Under the pieces are notes generated by a model. That model ran no database searches. It was not told the origin of the DNA and saw nothing but the letters and a program-made list of their open reading frames with translations. From Nitratireductor alexandrii (GTDB lineage Bacteria > Pseudomonadota > Alphaproteobacteria > Rhizobiales > Rhizobiaceae): a stretch of 48,929 nt of DNA. This document shows positions 31,422 through 39,413 of the stretch, in pieces. How positions within the stretch are numbered: position 1 is the stretch's first letter; every line of letters starts with the position of its first letter. The position numbers and the translations under genes are program-made. The DNA lies in contig NZ_RBVY01000013.1 of NCBI RefSeq assembly GCF_004000215.1, positions 1 to 48,929 on the forward strand, given 5' to 3'.

Positions 31422-31885
31422 CCGTGCGCGCGCATCCTATCGGCTTGCTGAGCTTGTTTGTGCTCGCGTTCGCGATTCCGGCGTGGGGACAGGATGGAGC
31501 TGCCATCTTCGTCCAGCAGCCGTGGGCGCGCGCCTCCATCCTGGCCTCGCGACCTGCGGCGGCCTACTTGACCATCCTGAACAAGGATGATCGCCCCGCC
31601 ACTCTCGTTGCGCTGGAGACTCCCGTCGCAGGCCGCGCGGAGGTTCACCGCACGGTCAAGCAAGGCGATGTCATGAAGATGGTGCCGGCCGGACCAATCG
31701 AGGTGCCTGCCGGTGGGAGCGTTCGCATGGAGCCGGGCGGGTATCATGTCATGCTCATGGATCTGGAGCGGCCGATTGAGAAGGGAGAAACACTCAAGCT
31801 CACGCTGCGTTTTGCGAACGCATCTCCAATCGCGGTTTCCGTGCCGGTTTTGGGGCCAGGCGCCAGAGGACCGGAGGACGATTAG
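31418..31885 (+). CDS. PCuAC periplasmic copper chaperone, second copy
   Basis: 155 residues with a signal peptide (IGLLSLFVLAFAIPAWGQDG). QQPWARASILASRPAAAYLT is the entry motif. The ligand set H-x10-M-x21-H-x-M is complete: VHRTVKQGDVMKM and EPGGYHVMLMDL. It overlaps the SCO stop by four bases and abuts the next gene. As in the 14 kb operon it should pass Cu(I) to SCO or directly to CuA. Confidence 0.95.
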   Translation: MTVRAHPIGLLSLFVLAFAIPAWGQDGAAIFVQQPWARASILASRPAAAYLTILNKDDRPATLVALETPVAGRAEVHRTVKQGDVMKMVPAGPIEVPAGGSVRMEPGGYHVMLMDLERPIEKGETLKLTLRFANASPIAVSVPVLGPGARGPEDD

Positions 31886-32386
31886 ATGACGGCGATGGAG
31901 TTTTGGCACGCGGTCGCCCGCAGTGGCGGAGCGCGGTTCAAAAAGGCGGTCCCGGCGCTAGCGGCGGGCCTCGTCTTTGTGCTCCAGCAGACGCCGTCTC
32001 AAACACTGGCGCACAGTTACAAGCTCGACGATATCGCGGTCGGTCATGTCTGGGCATCCCCACCCGAGGAGGGTGCCGGGGGTATCGCGGTGTACGGCCC
32101 GATCCTCAATCGTGGCGACAAGAGCGCGCGGCTCGTCGGAGCCTCGAGCCCACTGGCTGAGGATGTTGGCTTTCGCATTTCAAAGGACGGTGAGGTAAAC
32201 TGGCTCGAATTCATCGAGTTGCGTCCAAACAAGCCCGTGTCACTTGCCGCGTGGCGAGAACACATCTGGTTGTCCGGAATGCGCGACTCCGTCGAGCAAG
32301 GCGACAGCTTCGAGGTGATCCTGGATTTCGGGGATGAAGGTAAGCTGCCGGTCAAAGTTATCGTTGAAGATGAGGGTGGACATTAG
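31886..32386 (+). CDS. PCuAC-fold protein lacking most copper ligands
   Basis: 166 residues; the ATG follows the TAG of the PCuAC gene directly. A signal segment (FKKAVPALAAGLVFVLQQTP) ends near TLAHSYK. The fold matches PCuAC: DDIAVGHVWASPPEEGAGGI, then IAVYGPILNRGDKSARLVGA and REHIWLSGM. Aligned by eye to its neighbour, the first His and Met of the site are gone (region EDVGFRISKDGEVNWL) and H-x-M has become H-I-W, so only one of four ligands remains. It may act as a partner or scaffold of the true PCuAC, or bind something else. The conserved gene order argues it is functional, not decayed. Confidence 0.8.
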   Translation: MTAMEFWHAVARSGGARFKKAVPALAAGLVFVLQQTPSQTLAHSYKLDDIAVGHVWASPPEEGAGGIAVYGPILNRGDKSARLVGASSPLAEDVGFRISKDGEVNWLEFIELRPNKPVSLAAWREHIWLSGMRDSVEQGDSFEVILDFGDEGKLPVKVIVEDEGGH

Positions 32387-32431
32387 CGCGAGTTTTTCAC
32401 GCATATCCGCGGTCGACGGGAAATCTGGCTA

Positions 32432-33487
32432 CTATATCCGTTCGGAAATCAGTTTCACGATGGCACCAGCATCGCGACCGGCGCCCATGATGAGGGCCGA
32501 GGCGCGATTGCGCTGCCATGGTCTGCCGACGAAGAACAAGTTCGGGACCGGCGAAACGCCGTTCGTGTGGGCGAAAGAGCCGTCCGGGTTCTTGGCGGCC
32601 GAAATCTGCACCCAATCGCTATCATCGCGGTAGCCTACGGCCCAGATGACGGAGCCAATTTCAGCTTCGCCGCCGTCAGCGAATTTCGCGCGCGTTCCCG
32701 CAGCTTCCGTGAGACGGGGCTTCAGTCGAACGCCCTTGCGTGCGAGGCTGTCGAGGCTGCGGTCGCGATCGGGAAACGGATCGGTCCGCCGCATCAGCCG
32801 CCCGACAGCCGAGCCCGCAGGCGCACGCATGAGCCCAGACCAATGGAGCCACCACCAGATGCTCTTTCCCAATAGGCGTTCCGGGAACAGCTTGCGCGGC
32901 CTCCCTACCGCAAGCAAGGTCGGGCGACTGGGGACAAGCTCGGCGGCAATGTCCCGACCGCTTGCGCCGTCACCAACGATCAGGGCCACCCCCTCGGGCA
33001 CTGAGGCCGGATCGCGATAGGTGTCGGCAGCCAATTGCGTCACCGCAGTCCCGAAGCCAGCGGCGATTTTCGGGACGAGAGGAATCTGAAATCCGCCCGT
33101 CGCGATGACGACATACGTGGCTGCCAGAACCTCGCCACTCTCCAAAGTGGCCTCGAATTCCCCGCCACCCGACCGCTGCAGCCTGACGACGCGTGAATTC
33201 AGCCGCAACGGCAGATTGAACAGACGCGCATACGCTTCAAGGTAGTCGGCGAACTCGTCGCGAGTCGGATAAAGTTCGCGGTTGCCTGGAATAGTCGCTC
33301 CCGGCAGCGCGCTGAACTGGCGCGGCGTGAACAGCGTCAGCGACGTATATCTCCTGCGCCAGCTGTCTCCGACGCGGTCGTTGCCGTCGACGATAACGAA
33401 CGGAATGCCTGCCCTGCGCAAGTGGTAGCCAGCAGCGAGCCCGGCCTGACCGGCACCTACAACCAGCACGAAAGGAGGCTTTGTCAA
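32432..33487 (-). CDS. Flavin-dependent monooxygenase-like protein (CzcO/ArsO-like)
   Basis: 351 residues if started at TTG 33487, which overlaps the TGA of the L,D-transpeptidase gene; an in-frame upstream start at 33562 would run far into that gene. FVLVVGAGQAGLAAGYHLRR is the FAD-binding Rossmann motif, ALIVGDGASGRDIAAELV the NADPH-binding one, and SVIWAVGYRDDSDWVQIS the usual ATG-like loop. This is the CzcO/ArsO group of pyridine-nucleotide flavoproteins common in metal-resistance islands, substrate unknown. It is the last gene of the dsbA-PPIase-L,D-transpeptidase operon on the minus strand. Confidence 0.85.
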   Translation of the reverse strand: MTKPPFVLVVGAGQAGLAAGYHLRRAGIPFVIVDGNDRVGDSWRRRYTSLTLFTPRQFSALPGATIPGNRELYPTRDEFADYLEAYARLFNLPLRLNSRVVRLQRSGGGEFEATLESGEVLAATYVVIATGGFQIPLVPKIAAGFGTAVTQLAADTYRDPASVPEGVALIVGDGASGRDIAAELVPSRPTLLAVGRPRKLFPERLLGKSIWWWLHWSGLMRAPAGSAVGRLMRRTDPFPDRDRSLDSLARKGVRLKPRLTEAAGTRAKFADGGEAEIGSVIWAVGYRDDSDWVQISAAKNPDGSFAHTNGVSPVPNLFFVGRPWQRNRASALIMGAGRDAGAIVKLISERI

Positions 33488-34044
33488 TCGACAACAACCT
33501 TTGCTCCAACCGGGACGCGCTCGAACAGGTCTTCGACATGTTCGTTCAGCATTCGGAAGCACCCGTTGGACACGGCTTTACCGATCGACGACGGTTCGGT
33601 GGTGCCGTGGATGCGGTACAAAGTGTCCTGGCCGTCGCGATAGAGGTACAGCGCGCGTGAACCGAGCGGATTGTTCGGGCCGCCCGGTACACCATCCGCA
33701 TATCGCGCATATTTTCCGGGATTGCGTCTGATCATGTTGTCGGTCGGACGCCAACTGGGCCACTTCGCCTTGCGGCCGATTTCGGCAGTGCCGGAAAAGG
33801 CGAGACCCGCCCGGCCGACCCCTATCCCGTAGCGTCGAGCGATATTCTTCGACTCGATCAGATAGAGGAAGCGGTTCGCCGTATCGACGACGATCGTGCC
33901 GACAGGATATTCCCGTGCGAAATCGACCTCTTGTGGCAGGAATTGAGGGGCAAGCGCAGTCCCTGTTTCCGGATGGGCCGCCGCGCCCTGCACGGCGGCG
34001 AACAGCGCGAAAGAGGTGAGCAGGAATTGCCTTCGATTGAGCAT
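33484..34044 (-). CDS. L,D-transpeptidase (YkuD), secreted
   Basis: 186 residues, ATG 34044 with GGGGGAC upstream. Signal peptide at FLLTSFALFAAVQGAAAH, preceded by RR (Tat-like). The YkuD domain includes GTIVVDTANRFLYLIESKNI, RRYGIGVGRAGLAFSG, and the catalytic pair His 146 and Cys 162 in LYRIHGTTE and AVSNGCFRML. These enzymes make 3-3 peptidoglycan cross-links or attach proteins to it. The gene sits after a PPIase and DsbA in one operon behind a MerR-type promoter. L,D-transpeptidases have a copper-sensitive catalytic cysteine, so extra copies in a metal island are notable. Confidence 0.94.
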   Translation of the reverse strand: MLNRRQFLLTSFALFAAVQGAAAHPETGTALAPQFLPQEVDFAREYPVGTIVVDTANRFLYLIESKNIARRYGIGVGRAGLAFSGTAEIGRKAKWPSWRPTDNMIRRNPGKYARYADGVPGGPNNPLGSRALYLYRDGQDTLYRIHGTTEPSSIGKAVSNGCFRMLNEHVEDLFERVPVGAKVVVD

Positions 34045-34076
34045 GATGTCCCCCCGGAACCGCCAATGAAATGTGG

Positions 34077-34961
34077 TTAGTGGTCGTGACCGTCGTCCGC
34101 GGCTGGCGGCGTCACGTCTGGCACCAGCTTTTCGACTTCGGCTTCTGCCCGAAGCTCCCCAATGATGCGCTGCTGCTCCGCCGCCTGAAGCGATTGACGA
34201 ATCTGAGGTGCGACGGTTTCGAACTCCGGCGCCGGCTGCTGCCGCCTCTCTTCCGCCTTCAGCACATGGTAGCCGAAGGAACTGCGGACCGGCTCGGCGG
34301 TGTATTCATCGACCTGCAGTTTCGCGGCGGCGGCGTCGATCTCCGGAAGCGACTGGCCGGCCGCGACGAAACCCAGATCACCCCCTTTAGGCTTCGAGAC
34401 CGTGTCCTTGGAACGTTCGCGCGCGAGAACGGCGAAGTCCTCGCCGGCGTTCAGCGCCTCGATGACCGCGGCCGCAGCCTCTTTGGTATCCAGCAGGATG
34501 TGCCGAATCCGGGTTTCCTCAACGCGGGGCATGCGCGCGACTTGCGCCTCGTAGGCGGTCCTCACCGCCTCTTCCGTTACAGACGCGGAGATCTGCTCGC
34601 TGATGAAAACGGAACGCAGCGTTTGCTGCTCCAGGAACGCCATTCTGCGCTTGAAGGACTCGTCGCCGGCAATTCCCCGATCTCGCGCCTCGTTTGCGAC
34701 GATGCGCAGGTCTATCAGTGCATCGACGAGAACCGAGCGCCTTGCATCATCGGGCATGGAGCCCAGTTGCTGCGCGTACATCTCTTCGGCAACTGCCAGC
34801 TCCGACGCTGTGATGTCTTGGCCGTCGACACGCGCCACAATCTCCTCCTGCTGAGCAAGGACGGCGGGGCTGGCCGTCATGGCCGCAGCGAATACGATTG
34901 TTGCAGCAATGATGCCGCGCGATGCGGAGCCGAATCCGGAAATGATCGTCATCTCATGCAT
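34077..34961 (-). CDS. Periplasmic parvulin-type peptidyl-prolyl isomerase
   Basis: 294 residues from ATG 34961 (AAGGAG upstream). Signal peptide ends at SPAVLAQQ. A SurA-like N-domain (IVARVDGQDITASELAVAEE) precedes the parvulin domain: EETRIRHILLDTKEAAAAVI, FAVLARERSKDTVSKPKGGD and RSSFGYHVLKAEERR. The C-terminus ends in DDGHDH, a possible metal-binding tip. PpiD/SurA/PrsA-type proteins help folding of outer-membrane and secreted proteins. It lies 11 bases after dsbA and 32 before the L,D-transpeptidase, so probably assists folding of exported enzymes under metal stress. Confidence 0.93.
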   Translation of the reverse strand: MHEMTIISGFGSASRGIIAATIVFAAAMTASPAVLAQQEEIVARVDGQDITASELAVAEEMYAQQLGSMPDDARRSVLVDALIDLRIVANEARDRGIAGDESFKRRMAFLEQQTLRSVFISEQISASVTEEAVRTAYEAQVARMPRVEETRIRHILLDTKEAAAAVIEALNAGEDFAVLARERSKDTVSKPKGGDLGFVAAGQSLPEIDAAAAKLQVDEYTAEPVRSSFGYHVLKAEERRQQPAPEFETVAPQIRQSLQAAEQQRIIGELRAEAEVEKLVPDVTPPAADDGHDH

Positions 34962-34972
34962 TTGTCCGCTCC

Positions 34973-35599
34973 TTATTCGGCAACCAAGAGAGGGTCGATG
35001 ATTTCGCTGAATCGCTCGAGGCTGAGCACGCCCTTGAACATTTCGCCGTTGACGAAGAAGGTCGGTGTCGAGTCGACGCCGTACGACTTGCCCGTGTCAG
35101 CGATGGCCGTGATCTTGTCCAGCAGGTCTTGATCCTGGAGACAGGCTTCAACCTGCTCACCCTCCATGCCCGTCATGCCCATGATCGACTTCAGAGCCGA
35201 GGTCGCGTCGGAAACCCGGGCCCAGCGGTCCTGCGAGCGATAGAGCAGGTCGAGCGTCGGGTACCATTTGTCCTCGCCGGCGCACCGTGCCAGCATGAAA
35301 CCGGCCGAGGCGCGCGGGTCGAACGGGAACTCGCGTATGATGAAGCGGACCTTGCCCGTGTCGACGTACTTGACCTTGAAGTCGGGCCAGACCGTCATAT
35401 GGAAATTGCGGCAATGACCGCAGGTCAGCGACGCGTATTCAATGACGGTCACGGGTGCGCCCGCATCTCCGAAACTTTTCTCGGGAAGCGGACCGGGTGC
35501 CAGCAACTGCTGCTGCGTGGGCTGAGCGAACAGCGGAAGCGGATTAATGCCGGCGACAGCAAATACGGACGCACCTGCAAGAAAATGACGGCGTTTCAT
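34973..35599 (-). CDS. DsbA-like thiol oxidoreductase
   Basis: 208 residues from ATG 35599 with GGAGATG upstream. MKRRHFLAGASVFAVAGI is a Tat-type or Sec signal. The thioredoxin domain has VTVIEYASLTCGHCRNFHMT (Cys 60/Cys 63, CGHC) and YGVDSTPTFFVNGEMFKGVL with the cis-proline. CGHC with a helical insert is the alphaproteobacterial DsbA2/DSBA-like group (as ScsC or BdbD). It is the first gene after a MerR-type promoter (35625-35655), followed by the PPIase and L,D-transpeptidase. Confidence 0.93.
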   Translation of the reverse strand: MKRRHFLAGASVFAVAGINPLPLFAQPTQQQLLAPGPLPEKSFGDAGAPVTVIEYASLTCGHCRNFHMTVWPDFKVKYVDTGKVRFIIREFPFDPRASAGFMLARCAGEDKWYPTLDLLYRSQDRWARVSDATSALKSIMGMTGMEGEQVEACLQDQDLLDKITAIADTGKSYGVDSTPTFFVNGEMFKGVLSLERFSEIIDPLLVAE

Positions 35600-35624
35600 G
35601 ACATCTCCATAACTGCGATCCCGA

Positions 35625-35655
35625 TTTGTAAAACCTCCAGCAGCTAGAGGGGCAA
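35625..35655 (-). promoter_or_regulatory. MerR-type operator/promoter, site 4 (dsbA operon)
   Basis: On the minus strand: -35 TTGCCC (35655-35650), 19-bp spacer, -10 TACAAA (35630-35625). Dyad on the plus strand ACCTCCAG-CAG-CTAGAGGG (35633-35651). Transcription would start about 20 bases before the dsbA ATG. Confidence 0.85.
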
Positions 35656-35667
35656 GCGCGTTTCTCT

Positions 35668-36396
35668 CTAGACAATGGAACGGGCGCCATGGCGAACGAT
35701 GATGGGCGAGGGGGTGGGCACGCGCTTGTACAAATCTATGATGTCCTGGTTCATAAGGCGCACGCAGCCACTCGAAACCGCCTTTCCGATCGTCCAGTAT
35801 TCGGGCGTGCCGTGGACTCGGTAGAGGGTGTCCTCGCCGTCCTGGAAAATATACAAGGCGCGTGCGCCGAGCGGATTGAGGAGGCTCGGTGCCATTCCCC
35901 CATTCTCAGCGCTGTATTTCTCCAGTTCCGGCTGTCGCGCTATCATCTCGGCTGGCGGCGTCCATGACGGCCATTTCTGCTTCCATTGGATCACGCCGCG
36001 TCCCGACCATTCGAACCCGGCACGACCCAGGCCGACGCCATAGCGCATGGCCTTGCCTCGGGGCTGGACCAGATAAAGAAAAAAGCGTCGCGTATCGACA
36101 ACGATCGTCCCCGGCCGTTCGCCGGTGGGGTCATCGACGAGTTGGCGGTAAAATCGCTTGTTGACCTTCGAGATATCCACCGCGGGTATCGGAAACCTCT
36201 CGTTCGGCATCGCCGCATACATTGAAACATAGGACCGGTCCGGCTGTGGCTCCGGCTCGGCCGTGTTCTCGCCGTTCGTTGTCGTACAGCCTGAAACGAC
36301 GAATGCACCTGCGGTACTTGTTATGCCGGCGAGGAAGGCGCGGCGCTTCGGGTCGAAGTGGATGTCTTTGCTGCTTTTCACGATTTTTCTGCTCAC
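35668..36396 (-). CDS. L,D-transpeptidase (YkuD), lipoprotein-like
   Basis: About 242 residues from GTG 36396 (GTG 36381 is an alternative; no clear ribosome site). RRAFLAGITSTAGAFVVSGC combines a twin-arginine signal with a lipobox-like VSGC, so it may be a Tat-exported lipoprotein. The YkuD domain includes GTIVVDTRRFFLYLVQPRGK, AMRYGVGLGRAGFEWSGRGV, and YRVHGTPEYWTIGKAVSSGC then VRLMNQDIIDLYKRVP, with catalytic His and Cys. It is a close paralogue of the enzyme at 33484 (shared GTIVVDT, RYG-GVGRAG and HGT blocks). Its stop lies 13 bases left of the operator at 35655, on the far side from dsbA, so it is not controlled by it. Confidence 0.9.
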   Translation of the reverse strand: MSRKIVKSSKDIHFDPKRRAFLAGITSTAGAFVVSGCTTTNGENTAEPEPQPDRSYVSMYAAMPNERFPIPAVDISKVNKRFYRQLVDDPTGERPGTIVVDTRRFFLYLVQPRGKAMRYGVGLGRAGFEWSGRGVIQWKQKWPSWTPPAEMIARQPELEKYSAENGGMAPSLLNPLGARALYIFQDGEDTLYRVHGTPEYWTIGKAVSSGCVRLMNQDIIDLYKRVPTPSPIIVRHGARSIV

Positions 36397-36527
36397 GATG
36401 CACTGCGGCTTGCCGCAAGCGGGAACTGTTATCCCGGATGATGACCAGCCTGCGGCGCTCCGGATGGGCCGCGAGACGGGACGTTCGTGTGATCTGGGCA
36501 AGAAGGCCTCGCCCGCGGCGATCGCGT

Positions 36528-36878
36528 TTATTGCGGCGGCGGGAGGGAAACCTCGAAGGGAACGGGCGCGGGAGAGGGTGATCCGGCGAGTGCGCGCAGG
36601 CTGCTGACCGCGCGAGATAGGGGCTCAAGAGCTTGTACCAACCACACACAATGATCCGGACATGTCGAAAGCCGCGGGAGGGCTGCATCCGGCGCAACAT
36701 TCCGTTGCTGCTGCCAATTTCCGGCGTTGCCTGCCGCGTCGCAATTTTCGGAGACCAACGTCGCATTCCGGCTCGGTTCGCCCGCTTCTATAGTCGACCC
36801 CGCGGCAATGACCGGTGCGGCGGCCACGTGCATGAGCACGAACAACAGGAACGCTATAGTGGAAAGCATCCGGAACAT
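36528..36878 (-). CDS. Secreted small protein with conserved cysteines
   Basis: 116 residues from ATG 36878 (others upstream in frame). Signal peptide MFRMLSTIAFLLFVLMHVAA ending near PVIAAG. The mature part has LVSENCDAAGNAGNW and LSTCPDHCVWLVQALEPLSR, three cysteines, and a proline-rich end (SPSPAPVPFEVSLPPPQ). The plan resembles the protein at 8648-8986. I do not know the family. It is divergent from the acyltransferase at 36951, with about 70 bases between starts. Confidence 0.55.
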   Translation of the reverse strand: MFRMLSTIAFLLFVLMHVAAAPVIAAGSTIEAGEPSRNATLVSENCDAAGNAGNWQQQRNVAPDAALPRLSTCPDHCVWLVQALEPLSRAVSSLRALAGSPSPAPVPFEVSLPPPQ

Positions 36879-36950
36879 GCCTCCATTTAATGCACCGGGA
36901 TGGTTAAGCAAAGCCAAATCAATGTGAGATTGGGTGATCGAACGGGAAAT

Positions 36951-37742
36951 ATGGGGTTGAACCTCCAGCGGGATGAGCTCTTACACGAACCTGAAATACA
37001 GACCGGAGATCACTCCTTGGCAGGGACGCAACGCCTCATTGCTGTCGACATCGTTCGTGGCCTCGCGATTGCGGGCGTGGTCCTGTTCCATCTCGTCTGG
37101 GATTTTGAGTTCACCGGCATCATCTCAGGTGTCGCGCAGCATCCCGCTTGGCTGATGTTCGGTCGCAGTCTGGCCGGCACCTTCATGATCCTCGTCGGCG
37201 TCAGCCTCGTTCTTGCACATCGAACGCAGATCAGATGGTCGCCATTCATGCGGCGTCTGAGTATCATCGCCCTCGCAGCGGCGGCCGTCACCGTAGTGAC
37301 GTACCTCGTGTTCCCGGCCAGCTTCGTCTATTTCGGCATCCTTCATGCAATCGCAGCAGCGACGCTGATAGGGGCCCTGTTCATTCGCGCTCCCGCGTCA
37401 CTATGTTTGGCGGCCGGGACTGCAATTTTTGCGCTTCCGTTTTTCTACGAGTCGACAGCTTTCGACACCAGACTGACGGCCTGGATCGGCTTTTTTACCC
37501 AGCCCCCGCCGAGCAATGATTTCGTGCCGATATTCCCATGGGTCGGCCTCACGCTTTTTGGCATGGCGGCGACGAAATGGCTGCTGACCTTTGATCTGGA
37601 ACGATATCTGTCGAGATCGGCGCCGCAGGGTCAGACAGCACGATTCCTGGCGTGGTGCGGGCGCACAAGCCTCGTGATCTATCTCGTGCACCAGCCCGTT
37701 CTGTTGGCTGTCATCGTACCGGTTTCCAGGCTACTGACCTGA
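36951..37742 (+). CDS. HGSNAT-type (DUF1624) membrane acyltransferase
   Basis: 263 residues from ATG 36951; ATG 36900 would add 17 residues but leave almost no promoter space. RLIAVDIVRGLAIAGVVLFH then LVWDFEF is the family opening, with the conserved D-x2-RG and H. Eight or so helices follow; FPWVGLTLFGMAATKWLL and LAWCGRTSLVIYLVHQPVLL are the conserved end motifs. Members are related to heparan-alpha-glucosaminide N-acetyltransferase and move acetyl groups across the membrane to sugars. Together with the L,D-transpeptidases this suggests envelope glycan modification. Substrate unknown. Confidence 0.88.
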   Translation: MGLNLQRDELLHEPEIQTGDHSLAGTQRLIAVDIVRGLAIAGVVLFHLVWDFEFTGIISGVAQHPAWLMFGRSLAGTFMILVGVSLVLAHRTQIRWSPFMRRLSIIALAAAAVTVVTYLVFPASFVYFGILHAIAAATLIGALFIRAPASLCLAAGTAIFALPFFYESTAFDTRLTAWIGFFTQPPPSNDFVPIFPWVGLTLFGMAATKWLLTFDLERYLSRSAPQGQTARFLAWCGRTSLVIYLVHQPVLLAVIVPVSRLLT

Positions 37743-37754
37743 ACCGGGGAACGT

Positions 37755-38765
37755 CTATTCTTCGTTTGGGGCGTGAGGATCGGCAAGAGCGGCATCGGGA
37801 CGGCTGATCGGTACCGCGTCCACAGAAACCCGCTCGGCAAGCGCCTTGTCGCCAAGGCGCCCCAGCAGCTCGCGGAATTTCGGGTGCATTCCTCCGTCCG
37901 AATAGGCGTGCGCCCGCACAGCCGAGCCTTCCTCGACGATCCGGTTCATTTCCCGCAGATCCGATTGCGAGCGCGCCGCGACGACGGGATTTGGCATGGA
38001 GATGGCCGGTGGACATGCCGCGAGGGGATCCCTCGGCTCGCCACCTTCAAACTCGGTGTTGAACGCGTAGCGGCCTGCGCAGTAGGAGACGCGAGGCTGC
38101 AGGCGCGTAACTTCGAAAATATCGTAACCCCTCTTGAGGTTCATCCAGTAATCGAAACTCGGATGGTTTCGGTTCTTCGCCATGTTTTCAGGTGTCATGC
38201 GGAACGGAAAAGCCTGAACCTGGAACGCCGTCTGGCCGCCCTTCAGCGCTTCGCGCGCCACCGCGTAAATCTCGGCCACGCCCTCGTCCGTCATTGCGAA
38301 GCAGCCGGACGACGAGCATGCCCCGTGCACCATCAGCGCTTCCCCGGTATGGCCGAGTGCGGATTCGAGCCTGTTGGGATATCCGAGATTGAAGGAAAGG
38401 TAGTATTGCGAGTTCGGGTTAAGCATGCCGGCGCTGACATGATAGAAGCCTTCGGGTGCCTGCCGGTCGCCCTCGCGCGTCTTCGGCCCAAGCTTTCCCG
38501 ACCAGCGGCACATAGGATAGGTCTTGAGGAGCGCGAACTTGCCGCTTTTGTCGCGCTTCCAGATCTCCAGCTCGCTCTCCTGCTTGAAGATCCGAATCAG
38601 GATCGGCGCTGACCGCGACATTGATTTGCGATTCATTTCCGCGACAAGCGCAGCCGGAACCGGCTGGACTGACCTCCCGTCCACGTCGAGCACCGTTGAA
38701 ACGCACGCGGACGTTGCTAGGCCCATGAGCGAAACCAGCGCGAATGCTATGATCAATCGAACCAT
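37755..38765 (-). CDS. YafK/DpaA-type L,D-transpeptidase-family lipoprotein
   Basis: 336 residues from ATG 38765. LIIAFALVSLMGLATSAC is a lipoprotein signal (lipobox TSAC). The YkuD-like domain carries PILIRIFKQESELEIWKRDK, TREGDRQAPEGFYHVSAGML, NLGYPNRLESALGHTGEALM and VHGACSSSGCFAMTDEGVAE with the catalytic histidine and cysteine. In E. coli this group (DpaA/LdtF) releases Lpp from peptidoglycan. The C-terminal 120 residues hold an additional region with two cysteines. It is the third YkuD-type protein within 6 kb. Confidence 0.92.
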   Translation of the reverse strand: MVRLIIAFALVSLMGLATSACVSTVLDVDGRSVQPVPAALVAEMNRKSMSRSAPILIRIFKQESELEIWKRDKSGKFALLKTYPMCRWSGKLGPKTREGDRQAPEGFYHVSAGMLNPNSQYYLSFNLGYPNRLESALGHTGEALMVHGACSSSGCFAMTDEGVAEIYAVAREALKGGQTAFQVQAFPFRMTPENMAKNRNHPSFDYWMNLKRGYDIFEVTRLQPRVSYCAGRYAFNTEFEGGEPRDPLAACPPAISMPNPVVAARSQSDLREMNRIVEEGSAVRAHAYSDGGMHPKFRELLGRLGDKALAERVSVDAVPISRPDAALADPHAPNEE

Positions 38766-38959
38766 AATCTAGAACCTGATCCACGGCGATGCATTCCAAG
38801 CTGGTGAATCGGTCAGACACTCGCCAATCATGATTAATGGCGCGTTTACGTGACTCATCCAAGGGGCGGCAAACCGCCGCAGCACTGCGAACCGAATGCC
38901 CTCTTCACCGCCGCATCCGGTCTCCTTAACACAGGTCGCACAAAGGGAGATACATCACA

Positions 38960-39154
38960 GTGACTGAAGCACCCGAACGTCTCACTATTCGCGAGAGTGC
39001 TGCCCTTGCAAGCAGTCGCCGGTCCCGCAACGTCGTGGTCATGCTGGCGCTGGTTGCATTCGTGGCAGCCGCTTTCGCGTTTAGCTTTTGGCACATGGAA
39101 GCGGAACTTAGCGCGAGCAATGCAGGGTCGCCGGAAGCGATCACCGACCAGTGA
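38960..39154 (+). CDS. Small single-pass membrane protein, CoxF-like
   Basis: 64 residues from GTG 38960. An N-terminal cytoplasmic stretch with basic residues (TEAPERLTIRESAALASSRR) is followed by one helix (NVVVMLALVAFVAAAFAFSF). This is the usual plan of the CoxF/hypothetical subunit in rhizobial cox clusters, though the sequence match is loose. CoxF-like proteins are linked to cytochrome oxidase assembly, in keeping with the ctaG operon, but no cox structural genes are here. Confidence 0.5.
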   Translation: MTEAPERLTIRESAALASSRRSRNVVVMLALVAFVAAAFAFSFWHMEAELSASNAGSPEAITDQ

Positions 39155-39217
39155 ATGGCGCGGGAGCGCGATGAACCTTAGTAGTTGACGGTGTGAATCC
39201 AAATCGTCGGAGCGACC

Positions 39218-39412
39218 ATGATCGCACGCATCGCCACCTTTCTGGTTGCCGGCGTGGCCGTCTACCCTGTCCTGGCGACCGTATTCTGGGCTTACTGCCT
39301 GCTCGGAGGACACAACGTCATGGAAATGGTCTATGGAAACGCCGCAACCTATGTGCTTTCCGTAGCTGCGGCGTTCGAATTCGCGTGGCTCAGACCGATC
39401 GGATCGGACTGA
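39218..39412 (+). CDS. Small two-helix membrane protein
   Basis: 64 residues from ATG 39218. Two hydrophobic segments (TFLVAGVAVYPVLATVFWAY and TYVLSVAAAFEFAWL). I do not know a family. It lies two bases from the end of the convergent BTLCP gene and 63 bases after the CoxF-like gene; the two may be co-transcribed. Confidence 0.5.
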   Translation: MIARIATFLVAGVAVYPVLATVFWAYCLLGGHNVMEMVYGNAATYVLSVAAAFEFAWLRPIGSD

Positions 39413-39413
39413 G

